NCBI RefSeq assembly: GCF_000243275.1
Contig: NZ_CM001437.1
Span: forward strand, 1,266,676 to 1,330,675
Source of the DNA: Myroides odoratus DSM 2801
GTDB lineage: Bacteria; Bacteroidota; Bacteroidia; Flavobacteriales; Flavobacteriaceae
DNA length: 64,000 bases
Reading direction: 5' to 3'
In this document: one piece after another, positions 17,017 to 27,310 of the stretch
Numbering within the stretch: position 1 is the stretch's first letter
Layout: each line of letters begins with the position of its first letter
Position numbers and translations under genes: made by a program
The notes under the pieces: generated by a model
Databases searched by the model: none
What the model was told of the DNA's origin: nothing
What the model saw: the letters and a program-made list of their open reading frames with translations, nothing else

Positions 17017-18220
17017 AAATACATTATTATTCTTAGTAACGCTATTGATTTATAGTGTAAATTCTTATTCTTTTTCCGTTGAGAAAAAAACAATTGGTGA
17101 AGGTTCCGTTTCTACAATTATCGTGGGAGCAGAGAATACGGTTGCTTATTTTAATTTGCTACAAAATAAAAAAGTAGGAATTCTCACCAACCAAACAGGT
17201 GTTGTCCGTTCCGATGTTTCAGTTAACACCTATACGTCAACTGTTGATTTTTTAATACAACACAAAATCAAGGTAACGAAGATCTATGCCCCTGAACATG
17301 GTTTTAGAGGTACAGCAGATGCGGGGGAATTAATCAAGGATGGAAAAGATACCCAAACGGGACTTCCTATTATTTCTCTTTATGGCAACAGTAAAAAGCC
17401 TTCCAAAGAGCAACTGGCTGGTATTGATGTATTGGTATTTGACTTACAAGATGTGGGAGCTAGATTTTACACCTATATTTCTTCCTTGCATTACGTCATG
17501 GAAGCTTGTGCTGAAAATAATATTCCTATTGTTGTATTGGATCGTCCGAATCCGAATATTTCTATTATTGATGGGCCGATATTGGAGATGCAAAACAAAA
17601 GTTTTGTGGGTATGCACCCAATCCCTACCCTACATGGAATGACAATAGGAGAATACGCCTTGATGATTAACGGTGAAAAATGGTTAAACAATGGAATCCA
17701 AGCAGACTTAACGGTTATTCCCAACTTGAACTACAACAGACAAATGAGTTATAGTCTTCCTGTATCTCCTTCTCCTAATTTACCCAATGATCAAGCGATT
17801 AATTTATATGCTAGCTTGTGCTTTTTTGAAGGGACAAATGTTAGTTCCGGACGTGGAACGAATTTGCAATTTCAGATTTACGGTTCTCCATTTTTACAGC
17901 AAATGCCTTATAGCTTCACTCCAAAACCCAATGCTGGCGCAAAAGATCCAATGAATAATGGCAAGTTGTGCTATGGAGAAAACTTATCGCAAATCAATCC
18001 AGTAACTCGATTGGAATTAACTTGGCTTTTAAAAGCTTATCATCAATCGAAAAACAAGGACAAATTCTTTACTAATTTCTTTATCAAATTAGCTGGAACG
18101 AATACATTAAAACAGCAAATCATCGCAGGAAACACAGAAGATGAAATACGTCAAACTTGGCAATCAGGATTGCGTACTTTCGAACATACACGAGCTCCTT
18201 ACCTCTTATATTCAAATTAA
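16994..18220 (+). CDS. DUF1343 exo-beta-N-acetylmuramidase (NamZ-like)
   Basis: A protein of 408 aa with a signal peptide (about 1-25, NTLLFLVTLLIYSVNSYS). It is exported to the periplasm or surface, where NamZ-type enzymes remove terminal MurNAc from peptidoglycan fragments. Family motifs are GILTNQTGVV, KIYAPEHGFRG, DLQDVGARFYTYISSLHYVM, VVLDRPNPN and NVSSGRGTN. ATG 16994 is chosen because the longer frame is antisense to the permease gene. The LytS-type kinase gene follows after 12 bp, so muramidase and sensor kinase are co-transcribed. Confidence 0.88.
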   Translation: MISNSTVKNTLLFLVTLLIYSVNSYSFSVEKKTIGEGSVSTIIVGAENTVAYFNLLQNKKVGILTNQTGVVRSDVSVNTYTSTVDFLIQHKIKVTKIYAPEHGFRGTADAGELIKDGKDTQTGLPIISLYGNSKKPSKEQLAGIDVLVFDLQDVGARFYTYISSLHYVMEACAENNIPIVVLDRPNPNISIIDGPILEMQNKSFVGMHPIPTLHGMTIGEYALMINGEKWLNNGIQADLTVIPNLNYNRQMSYSLPVSPSPNLPNDQAINLYASLCFFEGTNVSSGRGTNLQFQIYGSPFLQQMPYSFTPKPNAGAKDPMNNGKLCYGENLSQINPVTRLELTWLLKAYHQSKNKDKFFTNFFIKLAGTNTLKQQIIAGNTEDEIRQTWQSGLRTFEHTRAPYLLYSN

Positions 18221-18232
18221 TCTCCTCTTCTT

Positions 18233-19777
18233 ATGAAACAACTGCTGTTTTCTCGTAGAACACTCCTTAGTATAGCTATTGCCATTGTAAGTATTACTTC
18301 AATCGCTATGTTATTTCTAAGTATTTCCATCAACAGCAGCTATGAAGAAACGTATCAAGATATCATCAAAAAAAGCTTCAATCATCGTAAAAACGCCTTA
18401 GAAGAGGAGTTTAAAATGATTGATACCCAACTGACCATGTTAACGGATGTTGTACAACAAACTCCTTTTGGTCAGTTCGATTCCAAATACAAGGTCATCA
18501 ACGAATTACAGCATTATCACAACATCCCTAGTTACAATTGGTATATCGTTGTAGATTCCGCTCAACATATCGAAGAGCACAACCTCACCTCTTCTACCTT
18601 ATTACCTATTGACAATCTTCTTGTACAACAATTGATTCAAAACAAAAACGAAACGAAAGTCAATCATTTCGTTCGCATCAATGGCAATTTATATTGGATT
18701 TGTTGGAATAGTATACAACGAGAAGATAAGCGAATCTTAACGGGGTTTATCTTTGATTTAAAGGAATTACACAAACACTTGACCACAATAGATATTACAA
18801 CGCCTAACTACGCTTATATTTTTGCGACAGACGGCACTTGTATTTATCACCCTGAATTGGATCTAGTTGGAAAAAACATCTTTGAAGTTTCTTCTACGAC
18901 GAGTCAAGACACCACGGCAAATAAGGATAATAAATCTACACCTAAAGTCGTTCAATCCGAGTTTTTACAACTCGAAGTTTATCGCTTTTTCACTGCTTTT
19001 AATTCGGAAACATTCAAAGGATACATCAGCATTAACTTTCCAAAAGTCAATGTCGATGAAAATGTAATTCCTTTGAAACGCAATACCTATTTAATTTTTA
19101 TCAGTTCGATTTCTATTATTTTACTCTTGCTTTATTTTTTTAATGAGGAGAGCAAACGTGCCTATAGAGAAAAAGAAAAATTGGCGGTAGAACAAGAGAA
19201 GTTAAATAAAGAAAAGGCCTTGATGCAGTTAAAGCAATTGAAAAATCAAATCAACCCTCATTTCCTTTTCAATTCGCTTAATTCACTCTATATGCTTATC
19301 ACGCTTGATAGTGAACTTGCACAAAAATTCACTTTAAATTTGAGTAATACGTATCGCTACCTCATTCAATCTCCTGCAAGTAATTTAGTTGAATTGGATC
19401 AAGAACTAAAATTCATTGAACAATATATTGCCTTACAAAGCATTCGTTTTCCCAAGGAACTTCACTTTGAAGTACTCGATGAACGCCAAGCGCCTACAAA
19501 AACAAAACTGCCTTATCTCGCGCTACAAATCGCAGTGGAAAATGCAATGAAACACAATATTGCAACTTTAGACGCTCCTCTATCTATTCAAATTATATTA
19601 ACCAACGAATCGGCAACTGTTGTGAATAATATTCAACTCAAAGAGCAAAAAGAAGAAAGCGAAGGGTTTGGGTTATTTTATATTGCTTCGATTTACCAAT
19701 ATTATCAAGTAGATACGCATCAAGCCTATTCACAAAATGAGACTTTTATTTGTGTATTTCCTTTGCTCAATTGTTAA
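18233..19777 (+). CDS. LytS/YehU-type sensor histidine kinase
   Basis: A 514-aa inner-membrane kinase. A first helix (about 12-33) leads into a periplasmic sensor domain (34-280) with a Cache-like end (YAYIFATDGTCIYHPELD). A second helix (about 284-302) is followed by a coiled coil (305-340) and the His_kinase domain with QLKNQINPHFLFNSLNSLY, in which H343 is the phosphoacceptor. The ATPase part shows LALQIAVENAMKHNI. These kinases pair with LytTR regulators, and such a regulator is encoded at 27311 at the far end of the next operon. It sits 12 bp after the NamZ-like gene. The signal sensed is unknown. Confidence 0.9.
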   Translation: MKQLLFSRRTLLSIAIAIVSITSIAMLFLSISINSSYEETYQDIIKKSFNHRKNALEEEFKMIDTQLTMLTDVVQQTPFGQFDSKYKVINELQHYHNIPSYNWYIVVDSAQHIEEHNLTSSTLLPIDNLLVQQLIQNKNETKVNHFVRINGNLYWICWNSIQREDKRILTGFIFDLKELHKHLTTIDITTPNYAYIFATDGTCIYHPELDLVGKNIFEVSSTTSQDTTANKDNKSTPKVVQSEFLQLEVYRFFTAFNSETFKGYISINFPKVNVDENVIPLKRNTYLIFISSISIILLLLYFFNEESKRAYREKEKLAVEQEKLNKEKALMQLKQLKNQINPHFLFNSLNSLYMLITLDSELAQKFTLNLSNTYRYLIQSPASNLVELDQELKFIEQYIALQSIRFPKELHFEVLDERQAPTKTKLPYLALQIAVENAMKHNIATLDAPLSIQIILTNESATVVNNIQLKEQKEESEGFGLFYIASIYQYYQVDTHQAYSQNETFICVFPLLNC

Positions 19778-19780
19778 AAT

Positions 19781-19819
19781 ATCCATTCACTCCCGAAATA
19801 AATCCACTCACTCCTGAAA
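19781..19819 (+). promoter_or_regulatory. Candidate LytTR operator: 18-bp direct repeat, 21-bp period
   Basis: Two copies of ATCCAYTCACTCCYGAAA stand at 19781-19798 and 19802-19819, identical at 16 of 18 positions and spaced exactly 21 bp start to start. LytTR regulators bind two direct repeats two helical turns apart, so the layout fits. The site lies directly after the kinase stop codon and about 25 bp before a -7-like TAGCTTTA at 19845-19852. It would therefore sit next to the -33 position and may activate the protease-SusC-SusD operon. Binding is inferred. Confidence 0.6.
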
Positions 19820-19882
19820 ATTTTAAGTTTAACGAGAACTGCTTTAGCTTTATCCCTTACTTAACTTAAACTTAACATTGTA

Positions 19883-22480
19883 ATGAATCGAAACACGGTT
19901 AAACTAAGTATCAGTACTTTAGCATTACTGGGTTGTTTGACACAAACGCCAACAGGCTTGTTATATGCCAAAGACAAGAAGACTGAAAAGAAAGCAGAGA
20001 AGGGAAAAGACAAAGAAAAAGACTCTACTGATACGAAAGAGAACAATTACGCTGATTTAATAAAAAAGGGAACTTATACCAAAGGACTATTTAATGTTAT
20101 TCAAGTCAAAACGGATGTTTATTTTGAAATACCGGATAGTTTATTAAACCGTCAGTTTTTGTTGGTAAACAAACTTTCACAAGTGCCATTAGAGATTAAT
20201 GATGCTGGGGCGAATAAGGGGATGAACTATGAGAACAAATTAATTACGTTTCACAAAGACACATTAGCCAATAAAATTTGGGTAAAGACAGAAACACCTC
20301 GTGTATCTTCTCCGAAAGAAGATGCTATCACGCGCTCTGTTACAGATAACTTTATTGAATCTGTTTTAGAGGTTTTTGATATTGAAACACAAAGTCCAGA
20401 TTCTACTGCTACCGTAATTAAGGTAAACAAAGTTTTTGATGGAAATCAAAAGAGTTTCAATGATGTTTTATCTGGATTAAGCTTACCAACTTCCATTAAA
20501 ACGAATTTATCGTATATCGAAGGAATCAAAACATTTCCAGAGAATATTGTGGTGAAGTCAATGATGACAACGACTGTCAATGAAGGTTCGGGTGATGTAC
20601 CTGTTTCTATGGGAGTTACGACGAATATCGTACTTTTGTCTAAAGAACCGATGCAACCGAGAATTGCAGATAAACGCGTAGGATTCTTTACAGAAAAACA
20701 TTGGTATTTCAGCGATGCACAGCATAAAATGGACGAAAAGGAATTCATTACCAAATGGAGAATGGAGCCTAAAGAAGAAGATATCGAGCGATACCTTCGT
20801 GGAGAATTAGTAGAGCCTAAAAAACCGATTGTATATTATATTGATCCAGCAACTCCTCCTCAGTGGAGAGACAAAATTATTGCAGGTGTTCACGATTGGC
20901 AAGTTGCTTTTGAGCAAGCAGGATTCAAAAATGCAATTCTTGCAAAAGAACCTACAGCAGAAGACAAGGATTTTGATGTAGATGATGTGCGTTACTCTGT
21001 CATTACTTATGCAGCATCACCAAAATCAAATGCGATGGGACCATCAGTTATTGATCCACGCAGTGGAGAGATTATTGAATCGGATATTATTTGGTGGCAC
21101 AACGTAATGACCTCGGTTCATAGCTGGATGCGTATTCAGACTGGGCCTATAGATGCAAAAGCAAGAGCAAATAAATTCAGTGATGACCATATGGGCGACG
21201 CAATTCGCTTTGTTTCTTCTCACGAAGTGGGACATACCTTCGGATTGAAACACAATATGGGGGCTTCATTTGCTTTTCCTGTGGATTCACTACGTTCTAA
21301 AACATTTACGGATCAAATGGGTGGAACTGCTCCTTCTATTATGGATTATGCTCGTTATAATTATGTAGCACAACCCGAAGATAAGGTAACGGCAATTACT
21401 CCTCAAATTGGCCTATACGATAAATATGCGATTGAATGGGGATACCGTTGGTATCCAACACAAGAAGAAGAGAAAAAATCGTTGCGTAAAATGATTGAAG
21501 ATCACCAAGATGATCCGATGTACTTTTATGGAGAACAACAAAGTTACTTGAACATTGTAGATCCAAGATCTCAATCAGAAGATTTAGGAAACGATGCAAT
21601 GAAAGCAAGTGAATATGGTTTAAAGAATTTAAAAATAGTAGTAGATAATATTATTCCATGGACCTACGACCAAGGAGAAGATTATTATGAAGCTGGAAAA
21701 TTATACATGGGCGCTATTGGACAATGGCAAATGTATAATCAACATGTTTTGTCGAACATTGGTGGTGTTTATTTAGATCATGCTGTATACGGAAACAACA
21801 AAAAAGCATATCAACCCGTGCCTTACGAAACACAGAAAAGAGCCGTTGAATATTTGAGCAAACATGTTCTTACCATTCCAAACTGGTTATTTTTCAATGA
21901 CATCAATGAAAAAACGTACAGCTTAAAAGATTCTCCGGTTGGTCCATACGAATATTCACCATACTCTTTGGCAAGAGAATTACAGTATACGGCGATTTAC
22001 CATATGTTAATGGATGAACGTCTACTTCGTTTGTTAGAAGGAGAAGCCTTACAAACGCAAACGCAAGGGAAAAAAGTATATACTGTTCAAGAGCTATTCA
22101 ATCAATTGAGAAGTGAGATCTTTGCTCCTACTAAAAAAGGGAAATCACTGTCAATTTTAGAACGAATGACACAGAAGAATTACGTAGATGCGTTGATTAT
22201 TGATGTGAACAAACTATTTGAAAAAACAAATAAAAAAGGATTAATCCTTGAGCAATCTTTACAAATGCCAACATTGTGTAGAGTTTCGTTGAACGACGAC
22301 CAGTTGCGCAACATCAACTATACTGTAATGAAACGCGTTTCAGAGGTTACAAGTTACAAGAAAGGTGAATTATTCGCTATTCAAAAACTTGTTAGCAAAA
22401 AAGCAAAATCAGGTGATGCAGCGACAAGAGCACACTATGCTGATTTAGCAAACAGAATTAATCAAGCATTAGGTATTTAA
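19883..22480 (+). CDS. Large zinc-dependent metalloprotease (DUF5117/DUF4953 type)
   Basis: This 865-aa exported protein has an N-terminal signal (about 1-30), a lysine/glutamate-rich linker (30-52), a DUF5117/5118-like beta-rich part and a metzincin-like zinc site H447-EVGH-TFGLKH (HExxHxxGxxH), followed by the methionine of APSIMDYARYNY (Met-turn). Residues 710-865 form a helical C-terminal part. Such proteins are common near SusC/SusD genes in Bacteroidota and are thought to act in the periplasm or at the surface. It is first in an operon with SusC (26 bp gap) and SusD, suggesting that it cuts proteins or peptides to feed the transporter. This role is inferred. Confidence 0.88.
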   Translation: MNRNTVKLSISTLALLGCLTQTPTGLLYAKDKKTEKKAEKGKDKEKDSTDTKENNYADLIKKGTYTKGLFNVIQVKTDVYFEIPDSLLNRQFLLVNKLSQVPLEINDAGANKGMNYENKLITFHKDTLANKIWVKTETPRVSSPKEDAITRSVTDNFIESVLEVFDIETQSPDSTATVIKVNKVFDGNQKSFNDVLSGLSLPTSIKTNLSYIEGIKTFPENIVVKSMMTTTVNEGSGDVPVSMGVTTNIVLLSKEPMQPRIADKRVGFFTEKHWYFSDAQHKMDEKEFITKWRMEPKEEDIERYLRGELVEPKKPIVYYIDPATPPQWRDKIIAGVHDWQVAFEQAGFKNAILAKEPTAEDKDFDVDDVRYSVITYAASPKSNAMGPSVIDPRSGEIIESDIIWWHNVMTSVHSWMRIQTGPIDAKARANKFSDDHMGDAIRFVSSHEVGHTFGLKHNMGASFAFPVDSLRSKTFTDQMGGTAPSIMDYARYNYVAQPEDKVTAITPQIGLYDKYAIEWGYRWYPTQEEEKKSLRKMIEDHQDDPMYFYGEQQSYLNIVDPRSQSEDLGNDAMKASEYGLKNLKIVVDNIIPWTYDQGEDYYEAGKLYMGAIGQWQMYNQHVLSNIGGVYLDHAVYGNNKKAYQPVPYETQKRAVEYLSKHVLTIPNWLFFNDINEKTYSLKDSPVGPYEYSPYSLARELQYTAIYHMLMDERLLRLLEGEALQTQTQGKKVYTVQELFNQLRSEIFAPTKKGKSLSILERMTQKNYVDALIIDVNKLFEKTNKKGLILEQSLQMPTLCRVSLNDDQLRNINYTVMKRVSEVTSYKKGELFAIQKLVSKKAKSGDAATRAHYADLANRINQALGI

Positions 22481-22506
22481 ACTAACAGCCTTACATATTC
22501 AAGAAA

Positions 22507-25500
22507 ATGAAAAAACTATTTCTTTTATTTTCGTTCTTTACCCTAACTCTTGCTCTAGCACAAGAGAAAAGAACGATTACAGGTTTTGTTCAAGATGCAA
22601 GCGACAAATCGGGATTACCAGGAGCATCTGTTATTGTTGAAACACAAAGTGTATCAACAGAAACGGGTCAGAAGGGAATCATTGAAAGTACAAGTATTGG
22701 AACAATGACCGATTTCGATGGTAATTTTACCCTTGATATTCCAAAAGAAACAAAAGCCATTCGCGTAAGCTTTATTGGCTATGCTTCTAAATTAATCAAT
22801 TTAACTACTAAGACACATTATAATGTTGCTTTAGGAACAGATGAAAACATCTTAAATGAGGTTGTCATCACAGGTTATCAAACGATTGAAAAACGCAAAT
22901 TAACTTCTTCTGTTGCTCAAATTAGCATGGCTGATATTGAACAAACAGGGGTTGCCAGTGTGGATCAAATGTTAGCAGGTCAAATTGCAGGGGTTGCTGT
23001 TACTACACCAACAGGAGCACCAGGTGGACCAGCTAAAATTAGAATTCGTGGTACAGCTTCTTTAAACGGACCTCAAGATCCATTATGGGTAATTGATGGA
23101 ATGCCGTTGGAAGGGAACAATGTGCCTAATTTTAACGATAAAGATAATATCGATCAATTACAAAACTTTTCTATCGCTGGTTTAAACCCAGATGATATCT
23201 TAGATATTACCATCCTTAAAGATGCGTCTGCTACTGCTATTTATGGAGCAAGAGCAGCGAATGGAGTAATTGTCATTACAACGAAAAAAGGGAAGAAAGG
23301 AGCCATGAAAGTAAACTTTACAGCAAATACTTTCGTTAATGAGCGCCCACAATTCTCTAAATTAAACTTGATGAATGCTTCTGAAAAAGTAGATTTTGAA
23401 TTGATGCTTGCAGGACGTTCAGACATCAGTAACCTTCGTTCAGGACAAGGAGAAGTAGCGAGAATTTTAAATCGAAACAACGAATTAGACGCTTATAGAT
23501 CAGGTGGATTCAACGCTTTATCTGCAGAAAGTCAAAGTGCAATTAATCGCTTAAGAACATCAACGACTGACTGGGGGAAAGAATTGTATCGTCCAACGTA
23601 CAACCAACAATATGGTTTGAGTTTATCTGGTGGTGGAGAAACTTCAGATTACTATTTCTCCTTAGGATACTACAATGAAGAAGGAACAACAATTGGAACT
23701 GGATTCGAACGTTATAATATTACGTTGAAAAACAACTTCCAATTGGCTGATAAATTAACTGCAGGAGTAGCTTTATTCGGAACACAATCGAAAAAAACTA
23801 GCTTTATCTCAGATAAAGATGCGAGTGTGAACCCAGCAAACTACTCAAGAAATGCCAATCCTTATTTAAAACCTTACAATGAGGATGGAAGCTTTCAATA
23901 TGATCCAGATATTGATGGAACAGGAGATATTTATGTTCCGTTTAACTTCTTAGAAGAACGCGAAAACACAAAATATGAATTGGTAAACCAATCGTTAAAA
24001 GCCGTTTTTGATTTGAACTATCAAATTTTAGATGACTTAAAATTAACGTCTCAATTGGGGTTACAAATCGATAATAGTGATACGGAAAAATACTTAGGTA
24101 AAGAAACGTACAACACACGTAAATTCAGAGAAGGAACTCGTTACTACGACAAAACAGCCAAAGAATTCAAATACTTCTTGCCAGATGGTGGAATTATTGA
24201 AAACTTCACCGATAAATATTTCCAATACAATTGGAAAACCCAAGCGATGTACAACACCATCATCAGTGATATGCATGAAATTGATGTAATGGCGGGTATG
24301 GAAATACGCAAGGAGGAAAGAAAACAGATCAAATCGAAAGGTTTTGGTTACGATCCGTTAACGTTAACTACCGTAGAAATTGACCTTCCTGAAGGATATA
24401 CTTCTGCAAACAAGAAATTATACGAAACGTATACACGAGGTAAAAATGAAAATGCTTATGCTTCTTTCTTTGCAACTGCTTCTTATACGTATGACAGAAA
24501 ATATACCGTATTTGGTAGTGTGCGTTATGATGGTTCCAACCTATTTGGTGTAGATCCAAAATACAAATACTTACCATTATGGGCCATTTCAGGTTCTTGG
24601 TTGGTATCCAATGAGAAATTCATGGAGAATTTTGATTTTATCAATAACTTCCGTTTACGTGCTTCTTATGGTTTACAAGGAAATATTGATCGTACTACTT
24701 CCCCATTTGTAATTGGTGAATACAGTACTTCTTCTATCCTACCAGGTTATCCAGAAAGTACAATTCAGGTAAATAACTTACCAAATGGTACATTGAGATG
24801 GGAAAAAACAACGAATACAAACGTTGGTTTTGACTTAGGTTTATTCAACAATAGAATTGCCGTTGAATTTGATGCGTACAACAGAAAAAGTACGGATTTA
24901 ATTGGATTACGTGCTTTGCCTTTTGAAACAGGTTTCGAGTTTACTAATATGAACTGGGCGCAAGTAACCAATAAAGGATATGAAATTTCATTGACTACAA
25001 GGAACATCGTACGTCCTAATTTCTCTTGGAGTACAACATTCAACTTTGCACACAACAAGAGTAGAGTTGATCGTATTCAAGTAAACGATGGAGAATATTT
25101 ACCGTCAAGAGAAGGGCATGCAGTAAACTCTGTATTCGTATTGAAAACAGCAGGATTAGATGACAAAGGAAACCCATTATTCTGGCAAGATGGAGAAAAA
25201 GTATCAGCAAAAGAGTTTTTCCAATTATACGATGCTTGGGAAGATGTTATGCCTGGTCTTATGGTAGGTTCAGGAATTAGTCCTGAAGAATCAAGAGAAT
25301 TGTTTACTTATGCTGGCGATAGAGATCCTAAATTCACTGGAGGTATCATCAATACATTCAAAATCAATAATTTTGATTTCACTATTTCTGCTGCGTTCAA
25401 CTTAAAACAGATGGTAACACGTACACCTTCTTATAATTCAGCTTTAGTTGACCCAGGAAGAAACTACACGAAAGATGTATTAAACATGTGGACACCACTT

Positions 25501-25857
25501 AATACAGATGGAACATTACCAGCGATTACAGGAAATGATCCGTATGATGGAACAGACAACTGGATGTTGACAAAATGGTTTGATGGAGGTTCTCCAATCA
25601 ACTATTACAATTATTTGGATATTTGGGCAAAAGAAACAAGCTATATCCGTATTAGCAGCATGCGCTTAGGCTATACTTTACCAAGAGCAGTATTAGATAA
25701 ATTGCGTTTAGACAACGTACGTTTCACAGTAGAAGGAAGAAACTTATTTGTATTTGGAACTGATTACAAAGGGTACTTCGATCCAGAAACGTATGGAAAT
25801 ATTTACGCTCAACCGATCCAAAGATCATTCTCTTTAGGATTAAATGTAACCTTCTAA
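22507..25857 (+). CDS. SusC/RagA-family TonB-linked outer-membrane transporter
   Basis: A 1116-aa receptor with a signal peptide (1-18, ending LALAQ), a carboxypeptidase-regulatory-like domain (about 22-105, TGFVQDASDKSGLPGASVIV), the Bacteroidota plug with NEVVITGYQTIEKRKLTSSV, IRIRGTASLNGPQDPLWVID and ILKDASATAIYGARAANGVI, and a beta-barrel ending SLGLNVTF. It forms a lidded pore with the SusD-like lipoprotein encoded 12 bp downstream. Because a metalloprotease gene precedes it, peptides are more likely than glycans as cargo, as in RagAB. This is inference. Confidence 0.95.
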   Translation: MKKLFLLFSFFTLTLALAQEKRTITGFVQDASDKSGLPGASVIVETQSVSTETGQKGIIESTSIGTMTDFDGNFTLDIPKETKAIRVSFIGYASKLINLTTKTHYNVALGTDENILNEVVITGYQTIEKRKLTSSVAQISMADIEQTGVASVDQMLAGQIAGVAVTTPTGAPGGPAKIRIRGTASLNGPQDPLWVIDGMPLEGNNVPNFNDKDNIDQLQNFSIAGLNPDDILDITILKDASATAIYGARAANGVIVITTKKGKKGAMKVNFTANTFVNERPQFSKLNLMNASEKVDFELMLAGRSDISNLRSGQGEVARILNRNNELDAYRSGGFNALSAESQSAINRLRTSTTDWGKELYRPTYNQQYGLSLSGGGETSDYYFSLGYYNEEGTTIGTGFERYNITLKNNFQLADKLTAGVALFGTQSKKTSFISDKDASVNPANYSRNANPYLKPYNEDGSFQYDPDIDGTGDIYVPFNFLEERENTKYELVNQSLKAVFDLNYQILDDLKLTSQLGLQIDNSDTEKYLGKETYNTRKFREGTRYYDKTAKEFKYFLPDGGIIENFTDKYFQYNWKTQAMYNTIISDMHEIDVMAGMEIRKEERKQIKSKGFGYDPLTLTTVEIDLPEGYTSANKKLYETYTRGKNENAYASFFATASYTYDRKYTVFGSVRYDGSNLFGVDPKYKYLPLWAISGSWLVSNEKFMENFDFINNFRLRASYGLQGNIDRTTSPFVIGEYSTSSILPGYPESTIQVNNLPNGTLRWEKTTNTNVGFDLGLFNNRIAVEFDAYNRKSTDLIGLRALPFETGFEFTNMNWAQVTNKGYEISLTTRNIVRPNFSWSTTFNFAHNKSRVDRIQVNDGEYLPSREGHAVNSVFVLKTAGLDDKGNPLFWQDGEKVSAKEFFQLYDAWEDVMPGLMVGSGISPEESRELFTYAGDRDPKFTGGIINTFKINNFDFTISAAFNLKQMVTRTPSYNSALVDPGRNYTKDVLNMWTPLNTDGTLPAITGNDPYDGTDNWMLTKWFDGGSPINYYNYLDIWAKETSYIRISSMRLGYTLPRAVLDKLRLDNVRFTVEGRNLFVFGTDYKGYFDPETYGNIYAQPIQRSFSLGLNVTF

Positions 25858-25869
25858 TCTTTGAGTATC

Positions 25870-27195
25870 ATGAAAAAATTAGTTTTAATAATCGGATGTC
25901 TAACTTTAAGCTTATCAACAGTAAGCTGTGATAAATTCTTAGACATTGAGCCAGAAGGAAAAATTATTCCAAAATCAACGGATGATTACAGAAAGTTGTT
26001 AACCACAGCTTACTTTACTTATCCAAGACATAAAGCCTTGTTGACGATTCGAACAGATGAAGTTCAAATTCCAGTTGCAGACAATAGCGATTTCACAGAA
26101 ATTAGAGATGTCTTTGTTTACAATGATCAAAGTCCGAGTGATGGAACAAGAGAATATGGATATGCAGATCTTTACAAAGTAATTTTCTATGCAAACCAAA
26201 CCATCAATGATGGTACAGGAACAATGCAAATAGGAGATACAAAAGAACAATTGTTAGGTGAAGCTCATGCGCTACGTGCTTTGGCTTATTTCGACTTAGT
26301 AAACTTCTTTGCTAAACCGTATGATCCTGCGACAGCTGCGACAGAACCTGGTATTGTCATCTTAAACGAAGTAGATTTAGATAATAAAAGACCTAAATCA
26401 ACCGTAGCGGAAGTGTACAACCAAATTCATGCTGATATTGACGCAGCAAAAAGCAAGTTGAAAGTAACTACGTATGATGCGGGAATGAATTACCGTTTTT
26501 CTAAATTGGCTCTTTTTGCTTTAGAAGCGCGTGTGAATCTATATCAAAAAAATTATGAAGCGGCTATACAAAGTGCGGAGCAAGCATTAAGTATTAAAAA
26601 TACGCTTCAGAATTTAAATGACAATACGACATTAGCTGTAACTAACTTTAAATCTCCTGAATCGATTATGAATTTAGAAGATGTGTTCAAATCAGGTTAT
26701 TTGTCTTTCATTTTTGCATCAGAAGATTTAAAAGCGAGCTATGACAAAGAAAACGATATTCGTTATATCGCTTCTTTTGATGAGCTAAACGGAAATTCAG
26801 TTGCTACAAAAGTTGGAAATGGAGATACTAAGATTTCCTTCCGAACAGCTGAATTATACTTCATCAAAGCGGAAGCTTATATCTTCTTAAATCAATTAGA
26901 TCAAGCAACAGCAACCCTTGAGTCGATTATCGAAAATCGTTATAAAGCGGAAGCTGTAACTGCTAGGGTAGAACAACTAAAATCGTTCGACCAAACAGCA
27001 TACAAAAAATATATCCTAGAAGAGCGTTTCAGAGAGTTTGCCTTTGAAGGTCAACGTTGGTTTGACTTGAGAAGATTAGATCAAAAGAAAATTGTTCACA
27101 AACTAGGTAACGAAGAATTTACACTACAACAAAATGATCCGCGTTATACCTTGCCTTTCCCAAGAAAAGCGAGAGAAAACAACCCAAATTTATAG
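25870..27195 (+). CDS. SusD/RagB-family nutrient-binding lipoprotein
   Basis: A 441-aa surface lipoprotein that forms the lid of the SusC-type transporter. The lipoprotein signal is MKKLVLIIGCLTLSLSTVSC, with the modified cysteine at about 20, followed by DKFLDIEPEGKIIP, which is typical of SusD/RagB. Helical TPR-like segments carry LLGEAHALRALAYFDLVNFF and FRTAELYFIKAEAYI. The end has ILEERFREFAFEGQRWFDLR, a family hallmark. ATG 25870 is preferred over TTG 25861. It is the last gene before a strong terminator. Confidence 0.95.
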   Translation: MKKLVLIIGCLTLSLSTVSCDKFLDIEPEGKIIPKSTDDYRKLLTTAYFTYPRHKALLTIRTDEVQIPVADNSDFTEIRDVFVYNDQSPSDGTREYGYADLYKVIFYANQTINDGTGTMQIGDTKEQLLGEAHALRALAYFDLVNFFAKPYDPATAATEPGIVILNEVDLDNKRPKSTVAEVYNQIHADIDAAKSKLKVTTYDAGMNYRFSKLALFALEARVNLYQKNYEAAIQSAEQALSIKNTLQNLNDNTTLAVTNFKSPESIMNLEDVFKSGYLSFIFASEDLKASYDKENDIRYIASFDELNGNSVATKVGNGDTKISFRTAELYFIKAEAYIFLNQLDQATATLESIIENRYKAEAVTARVEQLKSFDQTAYKKYILEERFREFAFEGQRWFDLRRLDQKKIVHKLGNEEFTLQQNDPRYTLPFPRKARENNPNL

Positions 27196-27208
27196 CCGGT
27201 GACACTGC

Positions 27209-27238
27209 AAAAAGCTACCAGAAATGGTAGCTTTTTTT
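27209..27238 (+). terminator. Terminator after the SusD gene
   Basis: AAAAAGCTACCA / TGGTAGCTTTTTTT around a 4-nt loop. It separates the transporter operon from the response-regulator gene, which therefore needs its own promoter or depends on readthrough. Confidence 0.85.
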
Positions 27239-27310
27239 ATGGTTGAGCATCACGGAAAAAAATCTCATTTTTAGAACGGCTAACTTTTTAGTACTTTTAC
27301 CAAAAAAAAG

